Part shown: piece by piece, positions 11,373 to 21,129 of the stretch
Layout: each line of letters opens with the position of its first letter
How positions within the stretch are numbered: position 1 is the stretch's first letter
From: Cristatella mucedo
Lineage: Eukaryota > Bryozoa > Phylactolaemata > Cristatellidae
DNA length: 32,500 nucleotides
Reading direction: 5' to 3'
Assembly (NCBI GenBank): GCA_009760855.2
Contig: WPIO01000063.1
Location: forward strand, 2,050,001 to 2,082,500
The notes under the pieces: model-generated
What the model was told of the DNA's origin: nothing
The model's database searches: none
What the model saw: only the letters and a program-made list of their open reading frames with translations
Position numbers and translations under genes: made by a program

Positions 11373-11479
11373 CGGAGTTGTTCATTATGGCTTCGATATT
11401 TTTTGACAATGCTGATTGCCGAAGGGTCCCCTCCCCTAAGGATTATGGTCACTAACTTGAAAGAGCATATACAGGTCCA

Positions 11480-11965
11480 CTTCATAGTTGGATCATAAAC
11501 CGAAGCTAGACTTGTCAGTCGCGAGCGTCGTAACTGCCACATTAATCGCTTTCGCCGACCTTCACTGGCTTCCCTCAAGCTGTGTGTCGACTTGAATGTT
11601 CTCTCTCTCACTTTAGGTCCGTTCATTCTGTGGCATCTGAAAAACTCCTTATTCAGGCTTCCCGTCATACTACCAGCTAGTCCGACAGCAGTCATTTTGC
11701 TTTCTCTGTAAGAAATCCCCAATTCTTTAGAGATCGTACCTTTTGTTCGCATGATCCCAAAGCACAACCTCCGATTGACATCCGACATCTCACTAACCTG
11801 ACGTCATTTAAAAAGAGGCTGAAACAAACTTGTTTTCGCGAATTTCCCTTCGCCTGCCCAGGTAATCTGAAATTTTGCATACTATTGCTAACCGATTGTC
11901 ATGCATATGTAAAGTCCCTCGAAAGAGATTAAGTTCTCTGCTATATAAACCTTTTATTATATAAA
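11480..11965 (+). mobile_element. LINE-B fragment, plus orientation
   Basis: On the plus strand the segment gives LHWLP near 11560-11575 and a 3' UTR with GTAAAGTCCCTCGAAAGAGA and TGCTATATAAAC (about 11910-11950). These match the LINE-B 3' end at 8640-8690. It faces the fragment at 11255-11372, so two truncated copies lie in inverted orientation about 100 bp apart inside one intron. Reading frames are broken throughout. Confidence 0.65.
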
Positions 11966-12863
11966 AAGGACGCTTGTCCTTCCTAAGGGAAGGAGCATGG
12001 AATTGAGCTTGAATCTGCTGTCTTTTGAGTTGGGTAGCGATACACTCGATTCGGTGCACCCGATTCGATTGCAGTCGTCTTTCGAAAAGGGCTCAGCTGC
12101 CTTTCGTAGCTCGACACTGAGCAGTCAGTCGGATACTGAGCAGCCGCTGCGTGTGCTCAATGTCAAGGTATAGCTCAAAATCCAGATCGTCTGCAGGCAC
12201 GAATTACTGAATTAATGCGACTGCCGGTCGTGCCCTGATACAATTTACGTTTGGGTTTCGCCTCTCGCTTCTCGCTTGTCTGCCGTTTACCACTCTTCGA
12301 GGGGGCGGAGGGAGGGGCGTGGTAGCATCAGAGGTTGGCCGCCGTGCCGCCTGCTTTCGTGACGAGCGATATGCCGCCTGCGCCTGCCGGATCCGACAAG
12401 TCTGCCTCGCCCAACAAAGGCCGCCGCCCCCCCTACGCTCGGCTGTGACGTAATGAGGCGCCAGCCGCGATGCAACGAGACCGGCTGCTGCTGCTGGTGA
12501 GGTCGGACCCACTGGGAAGCCAGATCGCTTCGCTGCCAGCCGCCGAGCTGACGCCCCCAATTAGTGAGACCCGACGCACCGCTGCTCCTCCTTCTCCTCC
12601 TCCTCACTTAAGCAGCTTCCATCCACCCGCTACCTCCCTCTTGATCCCGCGGCTCGCCCGACGATGAGGATCGTGAGCCGACGAAGGTCTCCTCATCCCC
12701 CCACCCACCCACCCACCCGCCGGGAGGGGCTGGGGGAAGGGAACGAAGCTGCTGGTAGTGGTGCCGGCCGACCGAGAAATTCGCCCCGAGCGCTCCAGCT
12801 CGCTCCAACGAGATCGCTCTCGAAGGAAGTTGACGCCGAGTGAGCACGGCCGCCGATAACCGC

Positions 12864-13018
12864 TAGGATATGTCTGACATGGACTAGGATCCATCTGACA
12901 ATGATCTGTCTGACTTGGATCTGTCTGACTAGGATCTGTCTGACTAGGATCTGTCGGACTAGGATCTGTCTGACTAGGATCTGTCGGACTAGGATCTGTC
13001 GGACTAGGATCCGTTCGA
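12864..13018. repeat. 15-bp minisatellite, about 10 units
   Basis: The unit GGATCTGTCTGACTA or GGATCTGTCGGACTA repeats with a 15-bp period; the outer units are more diverged than the central ones. A 15-bp period keeps frame, so a minus-strand frame reads TDPSQ/TDPSP repeats; this is a shadow of the repeat. It lies about 105 bp upstream of the coactosin-like terminal exon acceptor at 13124. Confidence 0.92.
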
Positions 13019-13124
13019 CGCTCGACGACCGCCTGCCAGCGCGAGCCTCTGACCGCCTGAGCTGCTCTCGCTAGAAGACTTATCGTCCTCTTCTCGTTTG
13101 CTACTTTTCGCGGGCGCCTCAAAG

Positions 13125-13238
13125 AACTTCGCGCTGGAGCTGCATCTGTCGGAGCTGTCAGAGCTGGGATACGACGACATTCTGCAGCAAGTTCAGAAAG
13201 CGGGAGGCGCCAACTACGGCACCGGCGATCGTGCCTGA
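13125..13238 (+). CDS. Coactosin-like protein, terminal coding exon with stop
   Basis: The exon encodes 37 residues: NFALELHLSELSELGYDDIL, then QQVQKAGGANYGTGDRA and a TGA at 13236-13238. Human COTL1 ends NFAKEFVISDRKELEEDFIK, then SELKKAGGANYDAQTE, so both the order and the hallmark KAGGANY C-terminus match. The lysine before AGGANY corresponds to the residue reported in human COTL1 to contact 5-lipoxygenase; whether that partner exists here is unknown. The exon starts directly after CTCAAAG in phase 0, agreeing with the upstream donor at 10807. With the previous exon, 89 residues (about 60 percent of a normal coactosin) are visible. No disablement was seen, so it looks like a working gene. 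Confidence 0.92.
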   Translation, partial: NFALELHLSELSELGYDDILQQVQKAGGANYGTGDRA

Positions 13239-13868
13239 ACCCGAGATCGAGCTAGTCAGCCGTCGCCGCAAGTCACGAGCGCGCGGCGGAGGCGGCGGCG
13301 CGAGCAGCTGGAGGCCGCCGTGCCGCAGGCGGTCCGCCCTTTCGGCTCGCGGCCTCAGCGGCAAGCCGAAAGGCTCGAAAGCGCTGCTAGAGTCAGCTGT
13401 TAGGAGAAAGCTCAGTCCGCGATATTGTTTCGCCTCTTTTGAAGCTGTCAATATCAATATAATATCGTTGACAACAGCAACGTCTCGAGGCTCGGCGCTT
13501 GCGCTTGCTCACGAGCGTCGCTGCCGCCGGATGGATTCGCCAGGTGCTTCGACGAGCAATCGCATCGACGTAGGCATCCGCCGCCGCCGGCGCTCGAGCT
13601 CGGCACGGCCCTCCTCGCGTCGTCCTATCGTCCGTCTCAAACTGTAGGCTGCTCGGGCTGGCGGCGATCGAGCGTCGCCTGCTAGGAATGCGAGTGCCGA
13701 GTGCTGGAAGGCGTCGTCGACGTCGTGGGACGCGTGCTTGCTAAAGATTCTTCTGGTTGCAGTAAACGAAATGGCGGAGGACGCGTAAACGTAAATGCGA
13801 GTCAGGTATCTAACCAGGTCAAACGTGGCTCGTGGTCGGAGCACAAAGATAAAAACTCACAGCACACA

Positions 13869-13869
<1 letters not shown>
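13239..13869 (+). other. Probable 3' UTR and downstream flank of the coactosin-like gene
   Basis: No AATAAA or ATTAAA occurs here; an AATATA variant at about 13456-13461 is the only weak polyadenylation candidate. Overlapping frames on both strands (13231-13647 plus, 13509-13844 minus) are arginine-rich artefacts of CG-rich sequence. The true transcript end cannot be placed from the sequence. Confidence 0.35.

Positions 13870-13959
<90 letters not shown>
13870..13959. repeat. (CT)45 microsatellite
   Basis: There is an uninterrupted CT run of 90 bp. The plus-strand poly-Leu/Ser frame and minus-strand poly-Glu/Arg frame over it are artefacts. Such a pure polypurine-polypyrimidine mirror repeat can form triplex (H-DNA). 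Confidence 0.97.
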
Positions 13960-13963
<4 letters not shown>

Positions 13964-14059
13964 ACATAGCCTCGATCGAACGATTCTCCTCGCATATCTA
14001 GAGAGCATGCTAACAGGGAGACAGTCGCGTGACCGGACAATCCACGATTGCACCCATTT

Positions 14060-14225
14060 TTAATTTCTTACTATTTATTATTATTATTCCTTTATTATTA
14101 TTTTATATTATTTTTATATTATGTATATTTTTATATTTTTATATTATTATTTTTATAGTATTTTATTAATTTATTATTTTATTATTTTTAATTTCTTTAA
14201 TTTCTTATTTTTTAAATTTCTTACT
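14060..14225. repeat. AT-rich low-complexity tract
   Basis: The tract is built almost only of TTATTA, TTTTATA and TTTAAT words. It resembles an expanded retrotransposon tail or simple AT expansion. No gene is present. Confidence 0.85.
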
Positions 14226-14699
14226 GGTTTCCAGCTGGCGGAGGCTTCTACAGAAGAGCCGCAGCTGCTGCGGTGTCGACATGCAAATCCGCTCAGAGAA
14301 CCGGAGAGAGAACAATGCAATCGGCCATTTACTCTTTTAGGCTGCTTGAACTGCCTAAGCTGTCATGCTAACTGTCGGTTGCAAGATAGTAAGGAGTGCA
14401 TTGCTACTCTGGACGGCGGCATGATGCATTAAAAGGTCTCCTGTAGGAAATGCCACTCTGTCTGCTACTCTGCATCTTTAACAGTCTGCAGCTCATCCAA
14501 GTGGATCGTACCGCACGAGGACTTACTTGTTTGGCCTGGTGATTCACGAATGAGTACGGTAAACGGAAAATGAGCTGAGTCCCTGCGTGGTTTTTCATAT
14601 TACAAGGTTTTGCTAGCCAAAAAGGAAATACTAGCTCGCTGGAGTGCTTTGACAAAGAGCACTGACTAACTTCGCAAATAGTCTTGATTTCGCCCGACT

Positions 14700-14965
14700 T
14701 GGGTTGCTGCTTTGAGTCAGAGACTCATGCAATCAGGGGAGAAACCCGTTAAATCCTTTTGGGAAAATGAATTCGCGACGGATTCGCAGAAGTGGCTGTT
14801 CTTTTGTCCCGGCAAAAAATCCCGAGTTCGTACGTTAGAAGAGATTGTGCTTTGCGCCCGGCAGAAATTTCCACTCTTGAAAATTCTTATGCACGCAGAG
14901 AGATTATGCACACGGAGGAGAGGACGTTCACGTGCCGGATGGTCAAGGGCGGTTGGGCCACTGTC
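14700..14965 (+). pseudogene. Decayed C2H2 zinc-finger gene remnant
   Basis: In one plus frame RLMQSGEKPVKSFWENEF resembles a finger linker (TGEKP) and the next finger start, with its first cysteine lost. Further on come VLCARQKFPLLKILMHAE and, one frame away (about 14900-14940), IMHTEERTFTC, again a linker plus finger start. Spacing between the linkers is roughly what tandem C2H2 fingers would give. The frame changes and most zinc ligands are missing, so it cannot make working fingers. It could be a processed pseudogene or an exon relic. An upstream piece (14330-14400, RPFTLLGCLNCLSCH) may belong to it. Recognition is by linker motifs only. Confidence 0.4.
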
Positions 14966-15609
14966 ATTCTTGTGCAACAGCAGGTCCGACGGCAACACGT
15001 CAACGGTGCTTGACGACGTTCTACGGGAGCAGCTTGTAGAGCAGGTCCGGCATGTAGAGCACAGCATTTGCAGGGCAGTCTCTTCTGGTTTTTTAGCACT
15101 AACCTGTCGGCCATGTGAAGCAAGCAGGCGCTGGCGCAGGACAGCAGAACTGCTATCCAGGAGAGCTACTGTCACGGCCGTAACCTTGCGATGCTTTGCG
15201 ATTCGTGCGATGCTTTCCCCTGCAGCGTATGCAGCCAAGGCTGATCGAATGGTGTTACGACGGCACGATTGTCAAAGGCCGAATCAACTCGTAAAGAGGA
15301 CTTCCTGTACTCTTACTACTGCTGCAGCAGCTGCGAGGCAATTCTGTGGCTATCGTTTGTGGAGCCGTCAACAGTCGAGAAGCCTATGCCAATGGGCCCC
15401 TTTCTCGCAGAGCGGCTACGGCTGGCAGTAGCCCTAAGCGTCGAAGCTGAGAGCTTTTGAACTGTAAGCTGTGAGCCCTAGCCCTCGCTAGCTGGAGCAA
15501 ATGTAACAATGTAGCTTTGCTGTACGTCCGACGGCAGCATCCGCAGACCTTGCAGTGAAGGAAGTTAGTAGTAGGTGGGTGTGCGTTGGGGTCACACGTT
15601 ACGCCTAGG

Positions 15610-15639
15610 CACGTGACGTCACACGCGACGTCGCGTGTG
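15610..15639. promoter_or_regulatory. E-box/CRE/20-bp palindrome cluster
   Basis: An E-box CACGTG (15610-15615) overlaps a full CRE TGACGTCA (15614-15621). This runs into a perfect 20-bp palindrome (15620-15639) centred on CGACGTCG. These are binding-site types for bHLH and CREB/ATF factors in other animals. Whether they act here is inference; no adjacent gene start is recognisable. Confidence 0.4.
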
Positions 15640-15804
15640 CCACCATGCGTGCCGCTTCGCTACGTTTCTTAGTCTGCTTCATGACAGTGCTGCCCGTGTC
15701 TCGGTTCAGCTTTGACATAATCGTGTCAGCAGAATGTGACGTGATGGCACAGAGGACTCCGCAGACGATGTAACCTGTCGAAGGCAACCGACGATGTAAA
15801 CTGT

Positions 15805-15895
15805 CGATTGCCGCGCTGGTTTGGTCCAGCGGTTAAGGTGCTCGCCCCGACCAAGGTCTGGCTGAGGTTGTGGGCTCGAGCCCCGAGGCATATGT
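15805..15895 (+). mobile_element. tRNA-derived SINE head, different body (S2-like)
   Basis: A-box-like TGGTCCAGCGGTTAAGG (about 15823-15839) and B-box-like GGGCTCGAGCCCC (about 15872-15884) have tRNA spacing. The AAGGTGCTCGCCC block resembles the S1 head (AAGGTGCTCACTC at 6140). The sequence after the B box lacks the S1 hairpin and body and passes into an ATTTATTTAT tail (15910-15931). It is either a related SINE with another body or a truncated copy. It does not fold as a complete tRNA. Confidence 0.55.
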
Positions 15896-17001
15896 GAAGC
15901 GCCACAAATGAATTATATTTATTTATATTTATTGCTCGCAGAGACAGAGGGAGTGAGTGCTTCGGCGGCTTCCGCCGCTTTTGGCGCGACAGTAAAGAAT
16001 AGCCTGCTGTGCACAGTCTCTAACCTGCCGCCTTGGTAGCGAAGTGCAGCCAACCGAGCGCTGGACCGTAGTCCAGCGCTCGTCCACCAAGCGCCATGCT
16101 GCCTCGGTGTCGTCCGCCGCTCGCACCGCCGGCGGGCGAGTCGCGCGATGCGCCAATACGCAGGGCCTCGTTTTGGATCCAAATGCTTCGCTGGACTCGT
16201 CGACGCAACCTCGAAGCCGCCGCCATTTTCGAGAGGCGACGCGACTTAGCATGACCTCTGCAGTGTGCCACCGCTTTCGCGGCGCCAGGCGCTCTCTTTG
16301 GCCGGCGAACGCGAAGACGCCAGCCAGCGGAAGGGAGCAGCGGAGCAGTCGGCCGCCGCGCGGCGCAAAATAGTCACCCGACGGCGCGGAGCGCGAGCGG
16401 GTGGTAGGAGGCGAGAGTCGGCGCTCGCCGGCGGCGAGCACCGCCGCCGGCGAGCGCCGCCGCCGACCCGGCTGTTCGGATATGCGGCCCGGCAGCAGCA
16501 TACGCCGCCATTCGGCAGTTCGGCGCGCAACGCAAGGGGACCTGATTGACGGCGCGCGCTTCGCCAGTCGAGTCCACGTAATGAGCTTAATTACTGTCTT
16601 CGCTCGGCCAGGAATGCCCGGCGGTTTCCAAATCCGGCTTCGATAAATGGAAGCGGACAAAGGCCGGACGGAGATCGGTCGACCTTGGGGGGGGGGGGCG
16701 TCGGGCGGCTCTCGTCGTCGCCGCCGCCGCCGCCGGCTGGAGCGCTGGCGTCTCGGCCGCGGGCCTAGCAGACGTCGCGCCACCCGCCTCGAGCGACGAG
16801 GTCGCCGTGCGCTCACCGTTCGTTCGGCATCCGCCCGGTACGCGACGGTCGCGAGCGGACGCCAGGCCGGCCGGCGTAGTTTTGACGTCTCGCGAACGCG
16901 CTCGCGCAGAGGCTCTGGCGCTTGGAGCGGCCGTAGCGAGCGAGCCGATGCGCGCACGGTATTCGATGCGCCGCCGCCGCCGCCTTGCTGCGGAGGAGCT
17001 T

Positions 17002-17050
17002 CGTCTGTCAGCCTCGTCGGTCGCTCGGCGACCGACGATGCTGACAGGCG
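17002..17050. repeat. Near-perfect inverted repeat with 3-nt loop
   Basis: The arms 17005-17024 and 17028-17047 pair at 19 of 20 positions (mismatch 17013/17039) around the loop TCG. Three more pairs (one wobble) extend it to 17002-17050. The loop is too tight for a normal microRNA precursor; cruciform formation, a foldback remnant or a dimeric protein site are possible. Confidence 0.85.
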
Positions 17051-17706
17051 TCGTTTGGCCAGTCTCGACTCGCTCGCTCGCCCGCTAGGGAGCGCTGCCG
17101 TAACCGCTGCGACGCGGGGCGGACCTGGACCGAGTTCCGGCTCGCGCTGCCGACGCGTCGCCGACGCAGCGGTGGACCGAGCGAATCGAGGATTTGCAAT
17201 CTTTCGTGGAGAATGACTCGCCGCCTCGCATGCATGCATGAGTTTCTGTAGAGCACTCGAAAGCCGGAAACCCGGTTTACACAGCGAGTCTTGCTTCCTA
17301 TCTGCTTTCTTCGAATTCGAGTCTCCGGTGTATACGTCACCAATACCGAGGGGGCGGCGGCTGCTCAAGACTCGTGTAAGACTAAGCAAAGACTCAGCAG
17401 CCAAATGTGGTCTTACTTCTGGGCCAAGACTCGGGTAGGACTTAGCAAACGACAAATCATGGGCGCCGTCAAAGGCACGCCTTCTTGATTTCCTTGAAAA
17501 GCACGGCGGACGACTCGACCGGCGAATACATCAAAGCGTCATCCACGAGAGTCCACAAGAGTTCCTGTTTATTTGCTTCTACAAGCTAATCACACAGACA
17601 GTGAGGCGGCGGGCGATAAAAGCAATCGCGGAAAGTTAAAACTCACGGGAAAGTGCATCTCGGAGGGCCATTTCCTACCTCACAAATAAGAGCAATTTTC
17701 CCATGA

Positions 17707-17720
17707 CCACCAGGGGGCGG
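17707..17720 (+). promoter_or_regulatory. CTCF-type motif, full consensus match
   Basis: The 14-mer CCACCAGGGGGCGG fits the animal CTCF core consensus CCASYAGRKGGCRS at every position. It lies between two convergent genes, where boundary elements are plausible. Function depends on the species having CTCF, which cannot be seen here. Confidence 0.5.
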
Positions 17721-17849
17721 AGCGAGTATGAAGAAAGACTTGGATCTAGCAAAACTGCCGCCTAGACTTCCTACAAAAAGGAAGATCGGAGTGGGACAGA
17801 AGTAGGTAGGAAGCAGGTAAGAACCAAGAATCGCCGTCGAAACCAAAAA

Positions 17850-18960
17850 CCTAAAAATCGCTGTTGCTGTAGAAGCTGACTCTTCTCAATGAAGCTTTCA
17901 GTTTCAAGTTATGTCGTTATGAAAGAGCAAACACGTAAATTCCGAGCAGATGTTGACGGTCGCACAACGACATCGCCAATTAGAAGAGCCAACTCTCCTA
18001 GTCCAGCCGCTCGCTTAGGTTGGTCTATGAGTAGGAGTTCGGATTTGCCATTGATCAGCTTTAAGCGAATTGGCCGAGGTGGACGATCGAGTGTCTGCAA
18101 GGCTGGCGTTCAGTCGTTGCAGCTGATTCTGGCAGTATTCTGTAAATAAAACATTAAAAATGGGTATCGTCAGCATAGAAGTGATAGCCAATCCCTTGGG
18201 CCCGAATCAATTTTTTTAAAGGCTCGGTAGAAATGAGTGCTAGCAAAGAACCGAGAACGGACCTTCGTGGGACTATGCTGCTGACTGGTCTACTGAGTGA
18301 GATTTGACCGCCGCACGACGCGGATTGAACGCGATCGGACGAGTACGATTTGAACCGTGTCAGTCAGTGTCAGTGTCAGTCAGTGTGCATTGTCTTCCAG
18401 AACAATTGTTGTTCTCAATCATTCGTTTCGAATATAGTGATCAATAGTGTCAAAAGCAGCTGACAGATCGATCAGAACTAGGGCAGTGACTTCAAAATAA
18501 TCATTGCTTCTCAGGATGTCGTTGGTCGCACGAAGGAGAGCACTTTCAGTGGAGCTTAGTCGCTTGAATCCTGAATATGCTTTTTCTGACAAATAGCTCT
18601 TTGAAAAATTCTCCCAATAGCTGCTTAGCGACAACCTTTTTTAAGAATCTTGAACAAAAAAAGAATAAGGGAGACTAGGGAATAGTTTGTAAGGACCTTT
18701 GCATCCAATCCAGGCTTTTTAAATATTGGTCGAACGGTCGATTAGAATAAATTTGGAACAATCCTTTTACCCAGAAAATTACTAGAAACTTAGCTATAGC
18801 TGGATCAAGTTTTTCAGCCAGTAAAGACCAGATGGTACCTGGTCTTTAAGAGACGAGCTCTTTTTTTTTTACAAAACTTAATCAAGTTAGCCACTTCGTA
18901 CACAGAAACCTCGGGAAATCTTTCAAGGAAGGTCACCGGTCACACTCAACACTTGCTTTA
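17850..18960 (-). mobile_element. LINE-A copy covering the RT amino-terminal half
   Basis: The minus strand from about 18960 gives KKPGLDAKVLTNYSLVSLI, a version of the LINE block KPxLDxxxLxNYRPVSNL. It continues with SEKAYSGFKRLSSTESALLR, then LIDLSAAFDTIDH (18419-18634). Decayed remains of the catalytic region follow (about 18360-18150) and align with 8160-8600 of the first LINE-A copy. A GTCAGTCAGTGT-type expansion at 18358-18390 interrupts it. Many stops and indels are present. This copy supplies the RT start missing from the 7343-8605 copy. Confidence 0.8.
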
Positions 18961-20104
18961 GACATAGGTAGCTTTATCGAGGCGCGAATAAGTTCAATTT
19001 TTTGACGAAGAAGGCTGCTCGCGCCATCCGAAGGCTTCATACATGCACAAATTACGATTGCCAAACCGAGTTGATAAAGCCACTTCTGCCAGTAACCAGG
19101 AACTCTCTTTTCTTCCACTTACCCTTCAACTCTGCCTCCGCGCGCGCGTGCGCGCGTGCGTGCGTGCGTGCGTGCTTCTCAGTTACTATACGGGTAGCGA
19201 GACCGCACATAATTATCAAGCAAAAGTTCACCCGCCGTCTTATAGAATTGTCTAGGGTCTGACTGGCGAGAATAAAGTTTGCGGGTGAAAAACAAACCCT
19301 GACTTGTCTTACCTTCCGGGTGTAGATACGGTTGACACGGGTCTTGGGAACTTTCTAGATCGGCGTCAGACCCGAACTTGTTAAAGCTGCGTTCAAGCAC
19401 GCGCTACGCGCGGCGTCGTTTGAGGTTCTTTGATAAATACAAGTGTGTCTCCACGATCCCCTAAACGAGCACACTTTACGGGAGAACGCTCGCCTAGAGC
19501 ATCAGTGAAAGTTTCGAGTTTCATGCACCTATGAGGGCTTCGAGGCTGTCGGCAGAGTCTGGACGCAGATCAAGAAGACCGGCATCGCAAACCGATTCCC
19601 AAAACTTCTCAGTGTCAACTCATTTAATGTTGCGTTGCTGTGCAAACGCGATGCGGCTGTGCTCATGCGACGGAACAGGAAACCACCACCAAACGAGAAT
19701 GAGCGGCGATCCGAGGCAGCGATCAGCGGGTAAAACGACCAAGCCGCCGGGGCAGACATCCTGCACGATCGCGATATCCAGAATATTGCCAACGATATTG
19801 CGTGACAAACGTGAGGAACCGTCGACGAAATTCTCCAGAAAGTCAAGAAATGAGACCCGAAGACGACACGGCTGCCGTGCTCGGCGATACACTTAATCTG
19901 CTGATTTTTGAAATCCCGTCTTTCTGAAATATTTCAAGAATTCTATCAACTCGGCGGCCACTTTTCGATTGCCGCAGCACTTCCGGCTCGGAGAGCACGA
20001 CTCTACGATCTACGCTAGTCCGGCGGGTGACGATTCACCGACCGTATGAAGCGCACGGCGACGTGCGACGAAAGCACGACTTCGGCGACGGCTTATTTTC
20101 TCCC
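18961..20104. other. Unassigned DNA, no gene seen
   Basis: A (CG/TG)n run lies at 19140-19174. Overlapping frames at 19529-19896 run on both strands: plus, 121 codons, 19531-19896; minus, 105 codons, 19529-19846, and 90 codons, 19620-19892. I recognise no family in any of them. The composition is balanced rather than CpG-rich, so an old transposon coding relic is possible. Nothing else is supported. Confidence 0.4.
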
Positions 20105-20356
20105 CTCATTTTCTATTCTACTCTGCGGCGGCATATTCTCTCAATCTTTTCAGCGGTCCTGAGCTGCTACTTCTATGCTACTCACTACCTCAACTGCTCT
20201 CCTGACTCTGCTATGCTTCCCACTTTCTCTTTGTTGCGTGAGACGAAGTCTGTTGGCTACCGAATGCGTACCGAAAGCCGCTTAGACTGTGAGTGAGCTA
20301 TGCAAAACTCTCCTGCGTAACACCCACATGGTCTTTATGACTTTGTGGAGTTACTG
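20105..20356 (+). mobile_element. LINE-A 3'-terminal fragment, plus orientation
   Basis: GTCCTGAGCTGCTACTTCTA, TGCTACTCACTACCTCAACT and ACCGAAAGCCGCTTAGACTG align closely with the reverse complement of 7345-7580. Both copies stop aligning after a TTTGTAGAGT/TTTGTGGAGT block, so the family's 3' terminus is probably here. It is short and 5'-truncated, and more similar to the 7343 copy than the others are. Confidence 0.8.
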
Positions 20357-20652
20357 ACGGAGATACGTCTCAATCGCTGGACAGCTGGGGGCGGGGCTCT
20401 GTCGGTGCCTGGGCCGGAAGGTCAGCTGTGCAGCACTTTGTCTGACCGCATGGTTCCGAAAGAAGGAGACGCCGGGCGGGCTGGTCTCAGGGTCGAAGCC
20501 GCTGGACAGCGTCGCGGCGTCGTCTGCGTCTCCGTCAGAAGAAATCTGTCACCCTGTCGGTCCTGGACGAAGGCGCGCAAAAAGACGTATTGGAGGTCGG
20601 CGAAGCGGCAGCTCGGAAACTTGCGCGTCTAAGCCTCGGCGGGATTTGCGGA

Positions 20653-20660
20653 TATAAATA
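20653..20660 (+). promoter_or_regulatory. TATA-box candidate TATAAATA in a CpG island
   Basis: TATAAATA is a full-consensus TATA element and sits in GC-rich surroundings where it stands out. A start site would be expected near 20683-20690. No downstream exon was recognised, so the transcript it might serve is unknown. Confidence 0.3.
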
Positions 20661-21129
20661 ACGTGCGACGAACGCGCGCGGCGTGACGCGTGCGTTATTC
20701 TATCCTCTGGATCGAGGCGGCCACCGGGCCATCGCGCTGGCCGGCGCGCTGGCTGGTGGTGCGAAAAAACTAGGTTGCGCTCGCTGTGGCCCCGGTCTCG
20801 GCGCGCGACCTTTATGGCGGGCGGCGCGCAGGTTTTCTCTGTCGTTCATGTCTCGGCCTGCGAAGTCTCGTTCAGGACGACTGCTCTGCTGCGCCGCTAA
20901 ATGCGCGAAAATTCGGCCGTCCGCGTCCAGCGGCATTTGTACTTCCGCCGTCACTTGGACTGCGCGCACGAGAGACTTGGCGTCGCAGGTCTCGCGCGGC
21001 CACATTGCCGTGCGAACGTACGCGCGTCAATGTCTCTTCTGCGAGCGCATCGCGCGCGACGATGCTACAGGGCGCCGGCTGAACGGGTACGTATCGGTTG
21101 CGGGTAGAATCGTTTGACGCCGGCGATCG

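Larger units (their letters stand above)
10808..13124 (+). other. Intron of the coactosin-like gene (GT-AG)
   Basis: The intron starts GTCAGG and ends in a pyrimidine-rich run (about 13086-13110) followed by CTCAAAG. Removing it joins IKQVIK to NFALEL in frame, as the family sequence KEVVQNFAKEF requires. It contains two LINE-B fragments in opposite orientations and a 15-bp minisatellite close to the acceptor. Confidence 0.85.
15932..17850. other. GC/CpG-rich island without a supportable gene
   Basis: From about 15960 to 17200 the DNA is very GC- and CpG-rich, with many CGCCGC and CGGCGG runs. A 508-codon open frame exists on the minus strand (15929-17455), while a 189-codon frame lies opposite it at 16647-17216. 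Both are arginine-, alanine- and serine-rich and show no domain. Stop codons are rare by chance at such composition, so I do not call a gene. An unmethylated CpG island, a promoter or a non-coding transcript are alternatives. Confidence 0.45.

Noticed and set aside
13701-14063. Frame with a long Ser/Leu repeat
   Set aside because: It is the translation of the (CT)45 microsatellite with no coding flank.
15929-17455. 508-codon minus-strand open frame, longest in the window
   Set aside because: It spans very CpG-rich DNA where stops are rare, has an equally plausible antisense frame at 16647-17216, is Arg/Ala/Ser-rich and shows no domain or hydrophobic core pattern. It also runs through the near-perfect hairpin at 17002-17050.
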